Assembly (NCBI RefSeq): GCF_905147365.1
Contig: NC_056428.1
Span: 25,574,001-25,638,000, forward strand
Direction: 5' to 3'
From: Aricia agestis
Taxonomy: Eukaryota > Arthropoda > Insecta > Lepidoptera > Lycaenidae
DNA: 64,000 nt
Shown here in pieces: positions 45,244 to 56,273 of the stretch. Every line of letters starts with the position of its first letter. The first letter of the stretch is position 1. The notes below the pieces were generated by a model. That model ran no database searches, was not told where the DNA came from, and saw only the letters and a program-made list of their open reading frames with translations. The position numbers were made by a program, and so were the translations under genes.

Positions 45244-45515
45244 TAAAAATACGTGTGGCGCTCGGGGACTGCCGCGGTAAAGTAATCGCTAACCATATCA
45301 ACTTATGGAATTATAATTTGCAAACATCAAGTCGCTGACAAACACCGTGCCGGAATCTGGCAACGTCGTACCGACCGGTCGGTGCGGCGAGCATTATAAC
45401 CCGAGTCACACCGAACCGAAGTCTGCCGAACTGAAACGACTTTAGACAAATGTTAGGTGTTTCTTGTTACGGAATTTCTTGATTCGGTCGCCGCGCTCAA
45501 AGCCCATGATAAAAG
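45244..45515 (+). repeat. ATACGTGTGGCACTCG family, longest copy
   Basis: aaaatacgtgtggcgctcgg to gtcgccgcgctcaaagccca, homologous to 11527-11755 with an extra block at about 45395-45450. Confidence 0.7.
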
Positions 45516-45563
45516 TTATACGATAGCTTAAAAATTGCGGGTTACAACGTATCGCTAAGTAAA

Positions 45564-45748
45564 GGTAAATCAACGCGGCAAGCGATCGCGACCGTCAAAA
45601 ATTCAAATAAAATACCACCTTCACTAGGCTATAAGTTTCATTTTCTACTGCTTTGTAGTGGCGAAGAGCTAAATGAAACCTATAGCCTAATTCATAGTAG
45701 CATTTTATTAGAATTTTTGTCGGACGCGTCAAAGATCGGATAGCCACC
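45564..45748. mobile_element. TTAA-type MITE related to the 2.0-kb element
   Basis: Right end gatcggatagccacc|TTAA (45749-45752), left end ggtaaatc preceded by taaa. Subterminal tcaaaaattcaaataaaatacc pairs with the right arm. Ends resemble those of 22311-24299 (GATCGGAA..CACC). Confidence 0.65.
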
Positions 45749-46422
45749 TTAACAATGTACTAGCGATTTCTGATATTAAATGGTACCTACACAATAGACA
45801 TTCTGTCTACTCTGGTACCTACTGTCGAGATCAGCTAAAAAGTAAGTTTAGTCTGTCTGACATCTAACTACTCTGTTGTTACAACCCCAGTCAAAAAAGG
45901 GGGTGATGAGATGGCATGCCTGTGCAAGTATGATTATCAGTAACGTTGTTCTTTCTTAAAGGATAGACAGCTTTTTTTAACGGAGGTAATAGAGAGCTTC
46001 TCTCAGCTACAGAAAACTTAAAGAGTTTGTAAGTTTTCAGTGTGGAATCGCCTTAAACGTCTTCCCAACTCATCCCTTGGGGCCCAGGGGGTGAATTTTG
46101 AAACTTTCATGGTGGATACCTTCGTCAGAGTCTGGTCCCTCAACCAGCAACTTGATTAAACTCTCCTAGTTTTAACAAATGAACTTTGATAGGATTCTTA
46201 AGTTTGATAACAACTTATTCAAACAAGAAATTAACATCTATTTGCTCTGGCTTTGCACGGATATGATTAAACATAAATATTGTTGAACCTATTGCTAAGT
46301 AGGTACTTTATTTAAATCATTACCTGACCGAATAGATTTTATCATTGTAAATATTGTTTCTACTTCAACTGAAGGCGGCATATTGTTGTGGAAAATGAAT
46401 CTACTTTCAAACCATAAAAATT

Positions 46423-46707
46423 TGGCTGGCCGCACACGCATGTTTTCCGTATTCGATTCCCGAATTCGTTTTTCGTATTCGGTATTCCGTGAAACTGGCG
46501 CACACGTTCGTTTTTTTCACGCGCGAACGCGCCGGCTTGCACCTAAAACGTATTAGCGGAATTCGTTCCGAAAAGAAAAAGGAACGTGTGCGGCAGTTCA
46601 TGTATTTTCTACTGATTCCATGCATTCGGATTTCCGAATACGGAAAACAAATACTCGTACGACAAATTCGGAAATCGCTAACGGAAAACGTGTGTGCGGT
46701 CGGTCAA
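46423..46707. mobile_element. TIR element, 285 bp
   Basis: Ends ttggctggccgcacacgcat..gttttccg and cggaaaacgtgtgtgcggtcggtcaa are inverted; interior rich in ttccg/cggaa motifs. Overlapping frames on both strands have no domain. Confidence 0.72.
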
Positions 46708-47375
46708 AGGTCTTTCTCGTGTAACGTTTCCATTGACAAGAAAAACACAGGCAGTCCTGTCACAGTCACTGACCTCCATTATACAAGTACGCTGGACTGA
46801 TGATACCCTTTGAAATGACAGCTATTTTTTGTGCCTATTTGAAGCGGAATCAGCTCTCCCATTATTAGGGATAGGAACTAAATTTGACGTAAAAATGACG
46901 TTTGAAAGTCGCCATCATGTCGCCATATTGGCGCTGATAGCAGTAGTGGGAGTATTTGGAACTAATACTAGTGATGTACAACTGTCTTTTCTATTATCGA
47001 TGAAATGTTTCCAGATTCAGATAATGTCGGCCATTAGGACAAAAATATTAAATTGAATAATACAAACGCTACATATTTGTATTAAAGATTACAGACTTCC
47101 TCTCCGTAATTTAGATTATAAATTAACAACGATTTCATACGTAGATAACGTGAAGTAGCAGTACCTATCTATAATCCATTTATTTTTACCAGTTAGCACT
47201 ACGAAAAACTAAAAACAAAACTGAAGATAAGCTTCTAACGAAAACTTTATTGTATTGTATTTTCTAATTTCATTTATAATATTATCAAAGTAGTGCTACA
47301 GTGTATCGTATTAAAGCTGAACAAAGCTGAATAAGTGTTCTGTGTGATTAGACCCTAACTAATCTCATCATATTA

Positions 47376-47406
47376 TCTATACTAATATTATAAATGCGAA
47401 AGTATC

Positions 47407-47441
<35 letters not shown>

Positions 47442-48042
47442 CGCTTTCACGCCAAAACTACCGAACCGATTGTAATGAAATTTTGTACACAGATAGTCTA
47501 AAGCCTGAGAAAGGACATAGGCTACTTTTTAACTGGAAAAAAGGGTTGTAAGGGGGTAAAAATCCGTAAATTTGTTCAAATTAAGTTACTTCCAAAAATA
47601 CATAATAGATGGCGCCGTGCCGTCTCCTACATCGCGCTGACGCTTGCGCAAAAGTCTTTCTATAAGAGGTGGTATCATCTTACATTTGATTATCGGTTTA
47701 TTCGATTGTCATTTCTTTATTTACTTTATTAAATTATAACTTTGTACTTTATCTATGCAGTGATGAGTGACGTAACCTTAAACCTATCAATGATAAATAT
47801 TAAATAGTTTATGGGTGAAGTTGTGTAATTGGGGGGCTAAATATACTTTAAAATTTGGCATAAATAAAGTTTAATTTTTAAAAATGAAATAAGTTATGTG
47901 CACACTGCACAGCTGTTTTTGGGTGTTTTGATTTAAGGGTACCAGGGTTTTTTTATAAAAGCTTTTGACACCAATTTTGTTGTTTGAACATCGCGCGCTA
48001 TAAACTGAGGTCCACGCGGACGAAGTCGCGGGCAACAGCTAG
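47376..48042 (+). mobile_element. Non-autonomous Helitron inside the 2.5-kb element
   Basis: 667 bp, TCTATACTAATATTATAAAT ... ggcaacagCTAG|T, close to 42751-43387, with a longer CTGT run at the start. Confidence 0.92.
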
Positions 48043-48260
48043 TAATATTATAAAGCGGAAGAGTTTGTTTGTTTGAACGCTCTATTCTCAGGAACTGCTG
48101 GTCCAATTTGAACAATTATTTCAGTTTGTTTCAGAACAATAGTTAGACAGCCCATTTTATATATTTTATCACGCTGAGACTAATAGGAGCTAAGAAATAG
48201 AGGAAAATGTGGAAAAAGTGGGGGAATGTATAACGTGAAGGATTATATAGGCTATTTTTT
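48043..48260 (+). mobile_element. Helitron-like fragment ((GTTT)n start)
   Basis: taatattataaagcggaaga with gtttgtttgaacgctctatt and actaataggagctaagaaat matches 51903-52395. Confidence 0.6.
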
Positions 48261-49436
48261 GTGTGTGTTGTTACTTTATCTCATTTGATTTTCGACATTT
48301 TGGCGCTGATTGCAGAAGTGCTAGGGAAATTAACTAATTGGATAATGCGATCCATAAATAAATATGGAACGTTTGAATAAATTTTTTTATTGGGGTGGAG
48401 TAGGTAAGGTATTTATAAATAATAAAAATATATGTGCGATACTTTAACATTATATTTTATTAGTTACCGTTACACAGTTACAGTCTGTCAAGAAAGAGTA
48501 GACGCTGAAATAAATTTTCCAAACATAATCACGATCAAATGGTAGTTTTGCGCCTTGTATTTTCACAGAGAACGTTTGTACACTTCAAATAGTAACGGCA
48601 ACGGCGGTAGTAGCAATTTTCGGACGCCAACCAGGCTTTTTAATTTTTTTCAACCATAATTCCAGTCTTCCTTCGTCAGACGGAAACCTGTCAATTATTT
48701 TAAGAGCATAATATTATGTATTTGATAATAAAAATCGGTTATCGGAGATTTTAATACAATTATTATAGATATCGATAAGTTTTATCGGCAGAAAACTGCA
48801 GCACTATTGAATTTTATTGTTTATCAAAAATCGGTAAAACAAAGGTAAATATGTGGTGAATACGGTATAATAAGATTAGTGCCACATTTTTAAGTGCCTA
48901 TATTATCAATAAAAGCTTAATATCGTAGAAATGAGCTGTTAAAATCACTTACTTGCGAAATGTAACCCCACATCCCTTTTTGTACCGTGTTTTACATAAC
49001 ATACACCCTTTCATAGTTTAACTATGATTTATGAACTACCACCACTTATATAATATATATTATATAATCGCGTAAAACCTTTTAAAACACTTTAAAAACA
49101 CGAAAACAATTCGACAGATTAAGCCATAGAGAATTAAAATAAATACATGGTTACCAATGGTTACGTCAAATTTAGTTCTCGGTCCTAATAATGGGGGCGC
49201 TGATTCCGCTTCAAATGGCACAAAAAAAAAGTGGGTATCATAGATCCAGCGTACTTGTATAATGGAGATCAGTGTGTCACAGTATAGCAATATGACATTT
49301 AATATTGATATACTGTGGTCCTGTAGTTATTCGGTGTGTAAATATTGTTATTTTAATTTGTAGGACTTCTTATAAAATAATGTATATTACTGATATTATG
49401 TGGAATGCTATAACGCCTATATTTTCGTTGTTACAG

Positions 49437-49516
49437 AGTGCGAGTGGAGTACTACGTCAACGAAAACACATTCAAGGAACGACTGCAGCTCTACTTCATT
49501 AAGAACCAACGCTCAA
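49437..49516 (+). CDS. SLO2: SLO2/KCNT potassium channel, second exon
   Basis: 80-nt exon with acceptor ttgttacag| at 49436 and donor A|gtaaga at 49517. Entering in phase 2 and leaving in phase 1, it reads RVRVEYYVNENTFKERLQ and then LYFIKNQRS. The block VE(Y/F)YVNENTFKERL...FIKNQRSS is a hallmark of the cytoplasmic N-terminus just before S1 in SLO2/KCNT channels, and its near identity to vertebrate KCNT is the strongest evidence for the gene call. An alternative acceptor 2 nt downstream would break the frame. A 250-bp palindromic MITE begins about 107 bp after the donor, and the preceding intron is about 17.9 kb. No stop or frameshift is present, so the exon looks functional. Confidence 0.95.
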
Positions 49517-49623
49517 GTAAGAATACTTTATTATAATATCCTTTCTGTCTGTCTCTTACTTTAGGTCTCAGAAGCGATATATTAGATAATCAAATAACCT
49601 ATAGTAACGTAGATACTTTGAGT

Positions 49624-49873
49624 CCTACCTAGCATACGCCAACGAGATATCTCACTCTACATGTTCTCTCGATGTTTGATGGTTTGTCTCTTCATCTCTA
49701 TTCACTCTAGCATGACAAACATTTTTTCTCGCGTAGATCTATCATCGAAATAACACATTTTGTCGAGATAAAGTCGAGATTTTGACATTATGAGACGAGT
49801 AACTACTCGTCTCATAATGTCAAAATTTAATTATCTCGAGAGTGAGATATCTCGTTGGCGTATGCTAGGTAGG
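49624..49873. mobile_element. 250-bp MITE next to SLO2 exon 2
   Basis: Arms cctacctagcatacgccaac..gatatctcactct / agagtgagatatctcgttgg..gctaggtagg; a second inner palindrome at about 49774-49829 (gacattatgagacgagta / tactcgtctcataatgtc). Target duplication not clear. Confidence 0.82.
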
Positions 49874-50030
49874 CTGGGATAAGACTAGAGCTTTTGTTGT
49901 AAAATGTACGGTTTCTGATTGACAAATAAATATTTGCCCGAACGAAGTTTTCGTCAGTATCTAGTAGGTAATTACTCTCGTAGGCAAGGACTCTATACCA
50001 AGTTTCACCACGATCTTTTCATTGGATTAC

Positions 50031-50232
50031 GGGTGAAGCCAAACGAGCGTAATTTGTGAGTTGTGAGTCGCAGATTTTCTGCCGCGTAAATATATTTTCA
50101 TACAAATCATGACTCACAAAACGCTCGTGTGAATCAAACAGAACTTTTGTATGAAACTGAATGCAGCAGTATTCTGCCGGACCGAAATTCTGCGACTCAC
50201 AACTCACAAATTACGCTCGTTTGGCTTCACCC
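50031..50232. mobile_element. 202-bp MITE with 44-bp inverted ends
   Basis: gggtgaagccaaacgagcgt..gtgagtcgcaga and the complement at the other end, almost exact. Frames on both strands (50019-50339) are by-products of the palindrome. Confidence 0.85.
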
Positions 50233-50339
50233 TAAGCGTCAACATAGACAAGACAGACAAACAGGCACAATTTCGCCTTTATAATATTACTATGGTTACT
50301 ATTGATGTCTACACAAGGTTGAAGTCAACGACACTATAA

Positions 50340-51057
50340 TATTCGGTTCTATACTGCTACTACTAAATGATAAATTACTTACACAAACATTTTAATCGTC
50401 CAACCTAATTTACATTATATTTAATATTCGTCATACAAGTGTGTAGTGTGTTAATGTACACATATTATGTGTGTATATAGTGGGTAAAACAATTCTCACG
50501 CAATGTTCTACTGAATAAAAAATGGCTTGTTTTGTTAACTGTTACACAATTTCTATGAAGCTATTATATACATCCCTCTGTTAATGTGCCTTGGCTATGA
50601 TTATCTCTGGCAAATTGACGATTGCCGAAAAACATTAATTAATTACAACAAAACATTGATTAGTCGTACCATAGTCAGACTATTATAATATTATGGTCTT
50701 AATGACTGCTGCAAAGTGCAAACTAATGTAGTATATATTATAACTACACTTTTAAATATCACAATTTTCAAAGCTGTAGTTGTAGTAAAGTAGCTGGGGG
50801 ACTCTAGATAACAAATATAAGCTTTCTATGAAGTTTCAGAAACCTTGACTTTGATTACCATGGACGTAAAAAAAGTACTTTTTTAAACGTCCATGTTCAT
50901 TACATGGTTCATTTTAAGTAGTCTGCAATATCCATTTTTGAAAACACTGTACTTTTTTTAAGGCCAGTAAATGTTATCAGAATCTTCATGACCCAGGTAC
51001 TTTCGACATCGGGTGAGAACCAAAGAAATTTATTCATGGACGTTTTATTTGTTTCAG
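50340..51057. other. Intron sequence, no repeat recognised
   Basis: AT-rich intron between exons 2 and 3; only the normal 3' splice signal (tttgtttcag) is evident. Confidence 0.5.
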
Positions 51058-51157
51058 GCTTAAGGATACGCATAGTAAATCTCTTCTTCAAGATATTGGC
51101 GTGTCTGCTCTACGTGTTCAGGGTGTGTGCTGATGGAAACCCCATTTCCTCCAGCTG
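51058..51157 (+). CDS. SLO2: SLO2/KCNT potassium channel, S1 exon
   Basis: 100-nt exon with acceptor gtttcag| at 51057 and donor TG|gtaagc at 51158. With one base carried over it reads SLRIRIVNLFFKILACLLY, then VFRVCADGNPISSS. The segment from about VNLFF to YVFRV is a hydrophobic helix of about 18 residues and corresponds to transmembrane segment S1; the following polar residues begin the extracellular S1-S2 loop. The SSLRIR motif continues the NQRSS of the previous exon exactly as in SLO2/KCNT proteins, which confirms the junction. The exon ends in phase 2, and TG plus T of the next exon makes a Cys. The upstream intron is only 1.5 kb; the downstream one is 10.2 kb and packed with mobile elements. 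Confidence 0.95.
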
Positions 51158-51902
51158 GTAAGCCTAGCTGTATATTCTCGAGTTTATGAACGTATAAAAA
51201 CATACGAGCGCCGTCAGAAGCTTACGTTTACACTTCGTTTTTGTCAGCGAAAACGTAAATGTATCATGTAACAAACACCGCATTTCAAAGTCCTTGGCTA
51301 AGTACTCACATGCGGTTTTGCTCCAAAATTGAAAGTTTTACTCCAAATCGAGTAATCATTACTTTGTGGACCGCAAAATTCACAGCTCGAAGGCTCGCAT
51401 CGAGCCGGCTCGATGGAATTAAATATTATATCGATTTAAAATATTAAATAAAACTATCGAGCAATGCTGAATGTGTGGACGAAATCGCGAGCCGTGGGTT
51501 TTGCTCGACGTTGCTCGATCAAGCAAAATCAAATTGTGAGTACTTAGCATTATACTTTCTTTATTTTTGTAGCTAATTCAAAATTTTTACCACTTTTGAT
51601 ACTCTTCATGAATATACAAAAAAAACCCACCAACCGAATAATGAATATATAACCACCTCCTTTTTGGACGTCGGTTAAAAAGTAGTGATAATACAAGTTA
51701 CAACACACAATAAACCAAGGAATTATAATGAATAGCATATTATTATGGCACCCTAAAATTACCGATAGCTATACAATTACTTTCTAATTAGTATTGGGTG
51801 TCAAACTGCATTTCTCCATCACATTAATTTACTTGTACGGCAATTTTATACTTCTACTAGAGAATTTTACGGAAACGTCGACAGGGGGCGCTACTGGCAC
51901 AT

Positions 51903-52395
51903 CTATACTAATATTATAATTGAGAAGCATTTGTTTGTTTGTTTGTTTGTTTGAACGCGCTAATCTCAGGAAGTACTGGTTCGATTTGAAAAATTCTTTC
52001 AGTATTAGATAGCTCATTTATCGAGGAAGGCTATAGGCTATATTTTATCACGCTAAGACTAATAGGAGCGAAGAAGTAAAGGAAAATGTGGAAAACGGGG
52101 AATTATTTGAAATTAGCCCTTTCAAATAATTCCCCTTGAACGCGCCAATCTCAGGAACTACTGGTCCGATTTGAAAAAATCTTTCAGTGTTAGATAGCCC
52201 ATTTATTGAGGAAGACTATAGGGTATATTTTATCACGACTAAAAGGAGAAAGTGAAAAAAACGGGGGAAATTATTTGAAAGGGCTTATCTCGCGAACTAC
52301 TGGAGCAATTTTTATGTTATTTGGCACAAATAAGAAGTAGACCACGCGAAGGATCATAGGCTATCGATTTTAATATTTTTTTCAGTGGTTATATA
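51903..52395 (+). mobile_element. Helitron-like repeat with internal duplication
   Basis: Starts TCTATACTAATATTATAATT with (TTTG)n; the block from gaacgcgctaatctcaggaa to ttatcacgctaagactaata occurs twice (from about 51953 and about 52138). An inverted duplication at 52097-52135 marks the junction. Confidence 0.75.
52097..52135. repeat. Inverted duplication, 16-bp arms, 7-nt loop
   Basis: ggggaattatttgaaa (52097-52112) pairs with 52120-52135 around ttagccc. The sister sequence near 19230 reads ttatttgaaagggctaatct without the inverted arm. Confidence 0.85.
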
Positions 52396-52890
52396 TACAT
52401 ACAAATCTATAATATTACAGACTATACATACAAATTGTTCGTTTTGCACAATAAATCATCTAACAATCTCAGTAGTCTGCCCTCAATTGGCTTCAGCAAT
52501 ATATTCTCATTACTTGATTCCACTTCTAAAAATTGATGTCGCGAATGAAGCAAATAACATACGAGTAAATAATTGACGTTCTTTTAGAATAACAAACATT
52601 TTGGAAGGTCCTTTTTCCTTACGGGGCTGATTGCACACATTTTGTCAGCACCGTACGCGCCGTACGCGTTGAACGCACGGCGCACCGCACAGTACACGAA
52701 ACGCGCCGTGCGGACGAATGTGCGAGCTTTTACATCATTAGATACAAATAGCGAATTCTAAAATGCGGCGCGTTCGGGGCCTGCGTGCTGATAAATGTGC
52801 GACAACATTTACTTCATATTTAAAATGGCGAACGATCGAAGCCACCAAAAGTAAATACTACTTACACGTATATAAAATACAATATATTCG
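52396..52890. other. Intron sequence with a GC-rich imperfect palindrome
   Basis: 52630-52800 contains gcaccgtacgcgccgtacgc and cgcgccgtgcggacgaatgt in an imperfect inverted arrangement, probably a MITE remnant. No exon. Confidence 0.45.
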
Positions 52891-53219
52891 TTGGAGAGCC
52901 ATGCTTCGGCACGAACGGGCTGGCTCGACCGGAGAAATACCACGTTCTCACAGAAAAATGGCGTGAAACAGCGCTTGCGCTGTGTTTCGCCGAGTGAGTG
53001 AGTTTACCGGAGGCCCAATCCCCTACCCTATTCCCTTCCCTACCCTCCCCTTTTCCCTTCCCTTCCTATCCCTACCCTCCCCTATTACCCTATTCCCTCT
53101 TAAAAGGCTGGCAACGCACCTGCAGCTCTTCTGATGCTGCGAGTGTCCATGGGCGACGGAAGTGGCTTTCCAGCAGGTGACCCGTTTGCTCGTTTGACCC
53201 CTTATTTCATAAAAAAAAA
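52891..53219 (+). mobile_element. GC-rich retroposon with A-rich tail, copy 2
   Basis: Near-identical to 44496-44802, from ggagagccatgcttcggcac to ttatttcataaaaaaaaa. Lies 30 bp upstream of a Helitron. Confidence 0.75.
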
Positions 53220-53276
53220 TATTAGACTATATGCACTCAAAACATTAAATCTTATATATAAAATTCTCGTGTCACA

Positions 53277-54806
53277 ATGTTAGGCCGCGTACTCCTCCGA
53301 AACGGCTTTACTGTAATTTTAACCAAATTTTATATGCATATTCAGTGGGTCAAATTAAAATCGGACAAATGCCCAGGCTCGGATAATATAACCAACATAG
53401 CAATAAAAACGGCCAAATCGGTACTTGCTCTACCCCTCACTAACCTTTTCAACAGAATTTTGGAGAGTTCTCAAATCCCATCACAATGGTCGGTATCAAA
53501 TATAATTCTTATCTATAAAAAAGGAGACCCATACGACATAGCAAACTATCGACCTATAAGCCTACTCCCTTGCTTATACAAGCTGTTCTCTTCTCTACTC
53601 AACCAAAGAATAAGCGCTACCCTTGAAAGTGAACAACCGGTGGAACAGGCAGGTTTTAGAAAGAGTTTTTCTACTATCGACCACATACACACCCTGGAGC
53701 AAATAATTGAAAAATACCAAGAGAGACAGAGAACTCTATATGTAGCTTTTATTGACTACAAAAAAGCTTTTGACACAGTTTCACATAGAAGTATCTGGAA
53801 AGCGCTGATAGAGCAAGGAGTAGAGGTAGGCTACATAAATGTTATAAAAAGTTTATATGACAACAACATTGGCAGAGTAAAACTGGACAGAGTCGGTCAG
53901 AACTTCCCCATAAAGCGCGGCGTAAGACAAGGCGATCCGATCTCTCCCAAATTGTTCATATCCATCCTAGAATCGATCATAAGAAAATTGGATTGGAAAA
54001 CTACAGGACTCTATATAGACGGAAAATACCTAAGCCACCTTCGCTTTGCCGACGACTTGGCTCTTCTATCTGAGTCAGTATCTGAACTACAAGGCATGAT
54101 AGAATCTCTTAATGTAGTGGGTAGAGAGGTGGGCTTAGAGATGAATTTATCCAAAACAATGATCATGACTAATAGCTTGGAGAAAATAATAAAAATAGAC
54201 AACGAAGCACTCAAGTACACAAATAAATATGTTTACTTAGGAAAACAGATCAGTTTCGGAAAAGACAGCAACTATTCAGAAGTAGAGCGACGTATTCAAC
54301 TGACCTGGAATAAATACTGGAGTCTCAAAGAGATTTTCAAAAGTAACTTACCAGTTAGCATAAAAACAAAAACCATGACGAGCTGCCTGCTACCGTGTCT
54401 AACTTACGGTTGCCAGACATGGAAATACACAGCTAAAGTAAAGAGAAAAATTATTACATGCCAACGAGGCATGGAAAGAAGCATGTTAAAGATAAGAAGA
54501 ATTGAAAAAATTAGACATACAAAAATAAGAGAGGAAACAAAAGCAACGGATGCTTTGTGCTACGCTCATAAATTAAAATGGAAGTGGGCCGGCCATGTAG
54601 CCAGATTGTCGGATGAACGTTGGACCATAAGAGTGACACGATGGAATGGCCCGCTCGGTAAGCGTAACAGAGGCAGACCGCTTAAAAGATGGGCAGACGA
54701 TATTAAATCTATAGCCGGGCCACGATGGACAAACATAGCCCAAGATAGAGAAAAGTGGGCATCTCTGGAGGAGGCCTTCACCCGCGGAGGGGTTCTGGAT
54801 GATTAA
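53277..54806 (+). CDS. RTE reverse transcriptase ORF, chimeric with Helitron 5' codons
   Basis: Open frame of 509 codons. Residues 1-25 are read from the Helitron target; LINE-encoded protein starts at about residue 26. Reverse transcriptase motifs in order: ANYRPISLLPCLYKLF (about 89-104), FIDYKKAFDTVSH with catalytic Asp160, RQGDPISPKLF, and LRFADDLALL with Asp259-Asp260. The C-terminal GKRNRGRPLKRWADDI and AQDREKWASLEEAF are RTE hallmarks. Function in the intact element is cDNA synthesis for retrotransposition. The endonuclease is absent, so this copy cannot act alone. The Met at 53277 is only the first in-frame ATG; no promoter is evident. Confidence 0.88.
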   Translation: MLGRVLLRNGFTVILTKFYMHIQWVKLKSDKCPGSDNITNIAIKTAKSVLALPLTNLFNRILESSQIPSQWSVSNIILIYKKGDPYDIANYRPISLLPCLYKLFSSLLNQRISATLESEQPVEQAGFRKSFSTIDHIHTLEQIIEKYQERQRTLYVAFIDYKKAFDTVSHRSIWKALIEQGVEVGYINVIKSLYDNNIGRVKLDRVGQNFPIKRGVRQGDPISPKLFISILESIIRKLDWKTTGLYIDGKYLSHLRFADDLALLSESVSELQGMIESLNVVGREVGLEMNLSKTMIMTNSLEKIIKIDNEALKYTNKYVYLGKQISFGKDSNYSEVERRIQLTWNKYWSLKEIFKSNLPVSIKTKTMTSCLLPCLTYGCQTWKYTAKVKRKIITCQRGMERSMLKIRRIEKIRHTKIREETKATDALCYAHKLKWKWAGHVARLSDERWTIRVTRWNGPLGKRNRGRPLKRWADDIKSIAGPRWTNIAQDREKWASLEEAFTRGGVLDD

Positions 54807-54907
54807 TAATTAGTTTAATTCCTACATATTTAGTTTTTTTATTCTTAGTGTAATAATCGTCTATGAAATAAAGGCTTTTTTATTTTATTTTATTTATTTT
54901 ATTTATT
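53352..54907 (+). mobile_element. 5'-truncated RTE-type LINE with 13-bp target duplication
   Basis: tattcagtgggtc flanks the insert on both sides (53339-53351, 54908-54920). The element starts inside the reverse transcriptase frame, so the N-terminal endonuclease is missing, and ends in aataaaggc and a (tttta/ttta)n tail. The open frame and clean duplication indicate a fairly recent insertion. Plus orientation, same as the SLO2 transcript. Confidence 0.92.
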
Positions 54908-55298
54908 TATTCAGTGGGTCTGAGAATCGGCTACTGGGTACTTTTAATATTATTGATAAGTTTAATTGTTAAATAAATAATAGTAAATTATTACAACTCG
55001 AGACTAACGACGACCATTGTTTGTGCGACGGGATAGCGATGGACGTTGCCATGGTGACATACTTATTTAGTCACTTCAATAGATTAATATGGGCGAAATA
55101 CTTTATATGGCAAAACAACGTTTGCCGGGACAGCTAGTAATAATTTAAAAAATAAAGAGTTTGACAGTAAATGCACATGTATTTTACCCCCTGTCCTAAT
55201 AAAATATTTACGCAGCGTAGGTTCAAGATCCCGCTGTATTTGCCATATAGCTTTTTTAATTTATGCCAGACAAAGACAAGTAGCAGTAACCTTGTATA

Positions 55299-55560
55299 CA
55301 GGGTGTAACAAAACTAAGTGATAATGCTTTAGGGTGTGTATGTATCACTTTTATAGAGTTCACTATGAACCGGCGCGGCGCTAACAGAGCATGTTTTTGT
55401 GATTTATATTGGCAAGCGCCCCAGCGTCGTGAATTTGCTCAAACAAAAGTTAAAATAAAATCTTTCAGCGATTGTACTTTTACAGTTAACTCTATTTCTT
55501 TATTGGGTAAGATACACACCCTAAACTCTAAAGTATTATCTCTTTGCTTTGTTACGGGTG
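55299..55560. mobile_element. TA-flanked MITE (CAGGGTGT), copy C
   Basis: Starts TA|CAGGGTGTAACAAAACTAAG and ends ..tttgttacgggtg, about 262 bp, more diverged inside than copies A and B. The right end is duplicated in reverse: ctttgctttgttac (55542-55555) pairs with gtaacaaagcaaag just downstream. Confidence 0.75.
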
Positions 55561-55815
55561 TAACAAAGCAAAGTGATAATTATTATGTAGGGGATTATAA
55601 CTACGGGGTTGAAGTTATAATATCCGTAAATAATAAATATCAACATTTGTAAGGGTATTAAATGTTGTTAAAGTTTCATAAACAATAATTAAACGCAAAG
55701 CCAAGACATCATTACCATTACCTCTTAAATTCGTCCAAATAAGTTAAAAATACTCCACAAGAATTGAAAATGTGAGTGGAAGAAGTATAAGAACACCATA
55801 AGTAACATTAAAAAG

Positions 55816-56273
55816 TAATCGGCCAAGTGCGAGTCGGACTCGCGCCTGAAAGGTTCCGTACCGATACAGAGCAAAAATTGGCTAAAAATTGTGTTTTTTG
55901 TATAAGAGCCCCCCTTACATTTTTATTTTATTTTAAAATTATTATTAAATAATAAAGTACACATATAACAAAAGAATGTGCGAAAAATTCATGTGCCTAC
56001 CTCTTGCCATTATTGATATAGAGCTAAAAAGACCAAAAAAAATCACGTTTGATGTATGGGATTGAATATTTATTTTAGTTCATTTTTAATATTAATTGTT
56101 GTTATAGCGGCAACAGAAATACATAATCTGTGAAAATTTCAGAAGTCTAGCTATAGCGGTTCTTGAGATACAGCCTGGAGACAGACAGACGGACAGTCGG
56201 ACAGACGGACAGACATCGAAGTCTCAGAAATAGGGTCCCGTTTTTACCCTTTGGGTATGGAGCCCTAAAAATT
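55816..56273 (+). mobile_element. GGCCAAGTGCGAGTCGG repeat family, fullest copy
   Basis: 458 bp from atcggccaagtgcgagtcgg to tgggtatggagccctaaaaa, with gttgttatagcggcaacaga and an (ACGG/GACA)n block inside. Reference for the four other copies. No ORF or terminal repeats; both ends are conserved among copies. Confidence 0.8.

Larger units (their letters stand above)
46767..49274. mobile_element. 2.5-kb TIR element with 9-bp target duplication
   Basis: Inverted ends of about 140 bp: CACTGACCTCCATTATACAA and its complement TTGTATAATGGAGATCAGTG, continuing through gaagcggaatcagc and aactaaatttgacgta. tgtcacagt flanks it on both sides (46758-46766, 49275-49283). It contains a Helitron at 47376-48042 and no transposase. 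A 9-bp duplication suggests a Mutator-like or related superfamily; the short relative at 35721 has an 8-bp match, so this is open. Confidence 0.82.
53250..55136 (+). mobile_element. Short Helitron interrupted by an RTE LINE
   Basis: Left part 53250-53351 (TCTTATATATAAAATTCTCG...ttcagtgggtc) and right part from 54908 (tattcagtgggtctgagaat ... gccgggacagCTAG|T) together match 43903-44226. The 1.56 kb between them are an RTE retrotransposon. Confidence 0.92.

Noticed and set aside
46360..46800. Overlapping ORFs on both strands
   Set aside because: They are by-products of the self-complementary TIR element at 46423-46707.
50019..50339. Pair of 62-codon ORFs
   Set aside because: Mirror images produced by a palindromic MITE.
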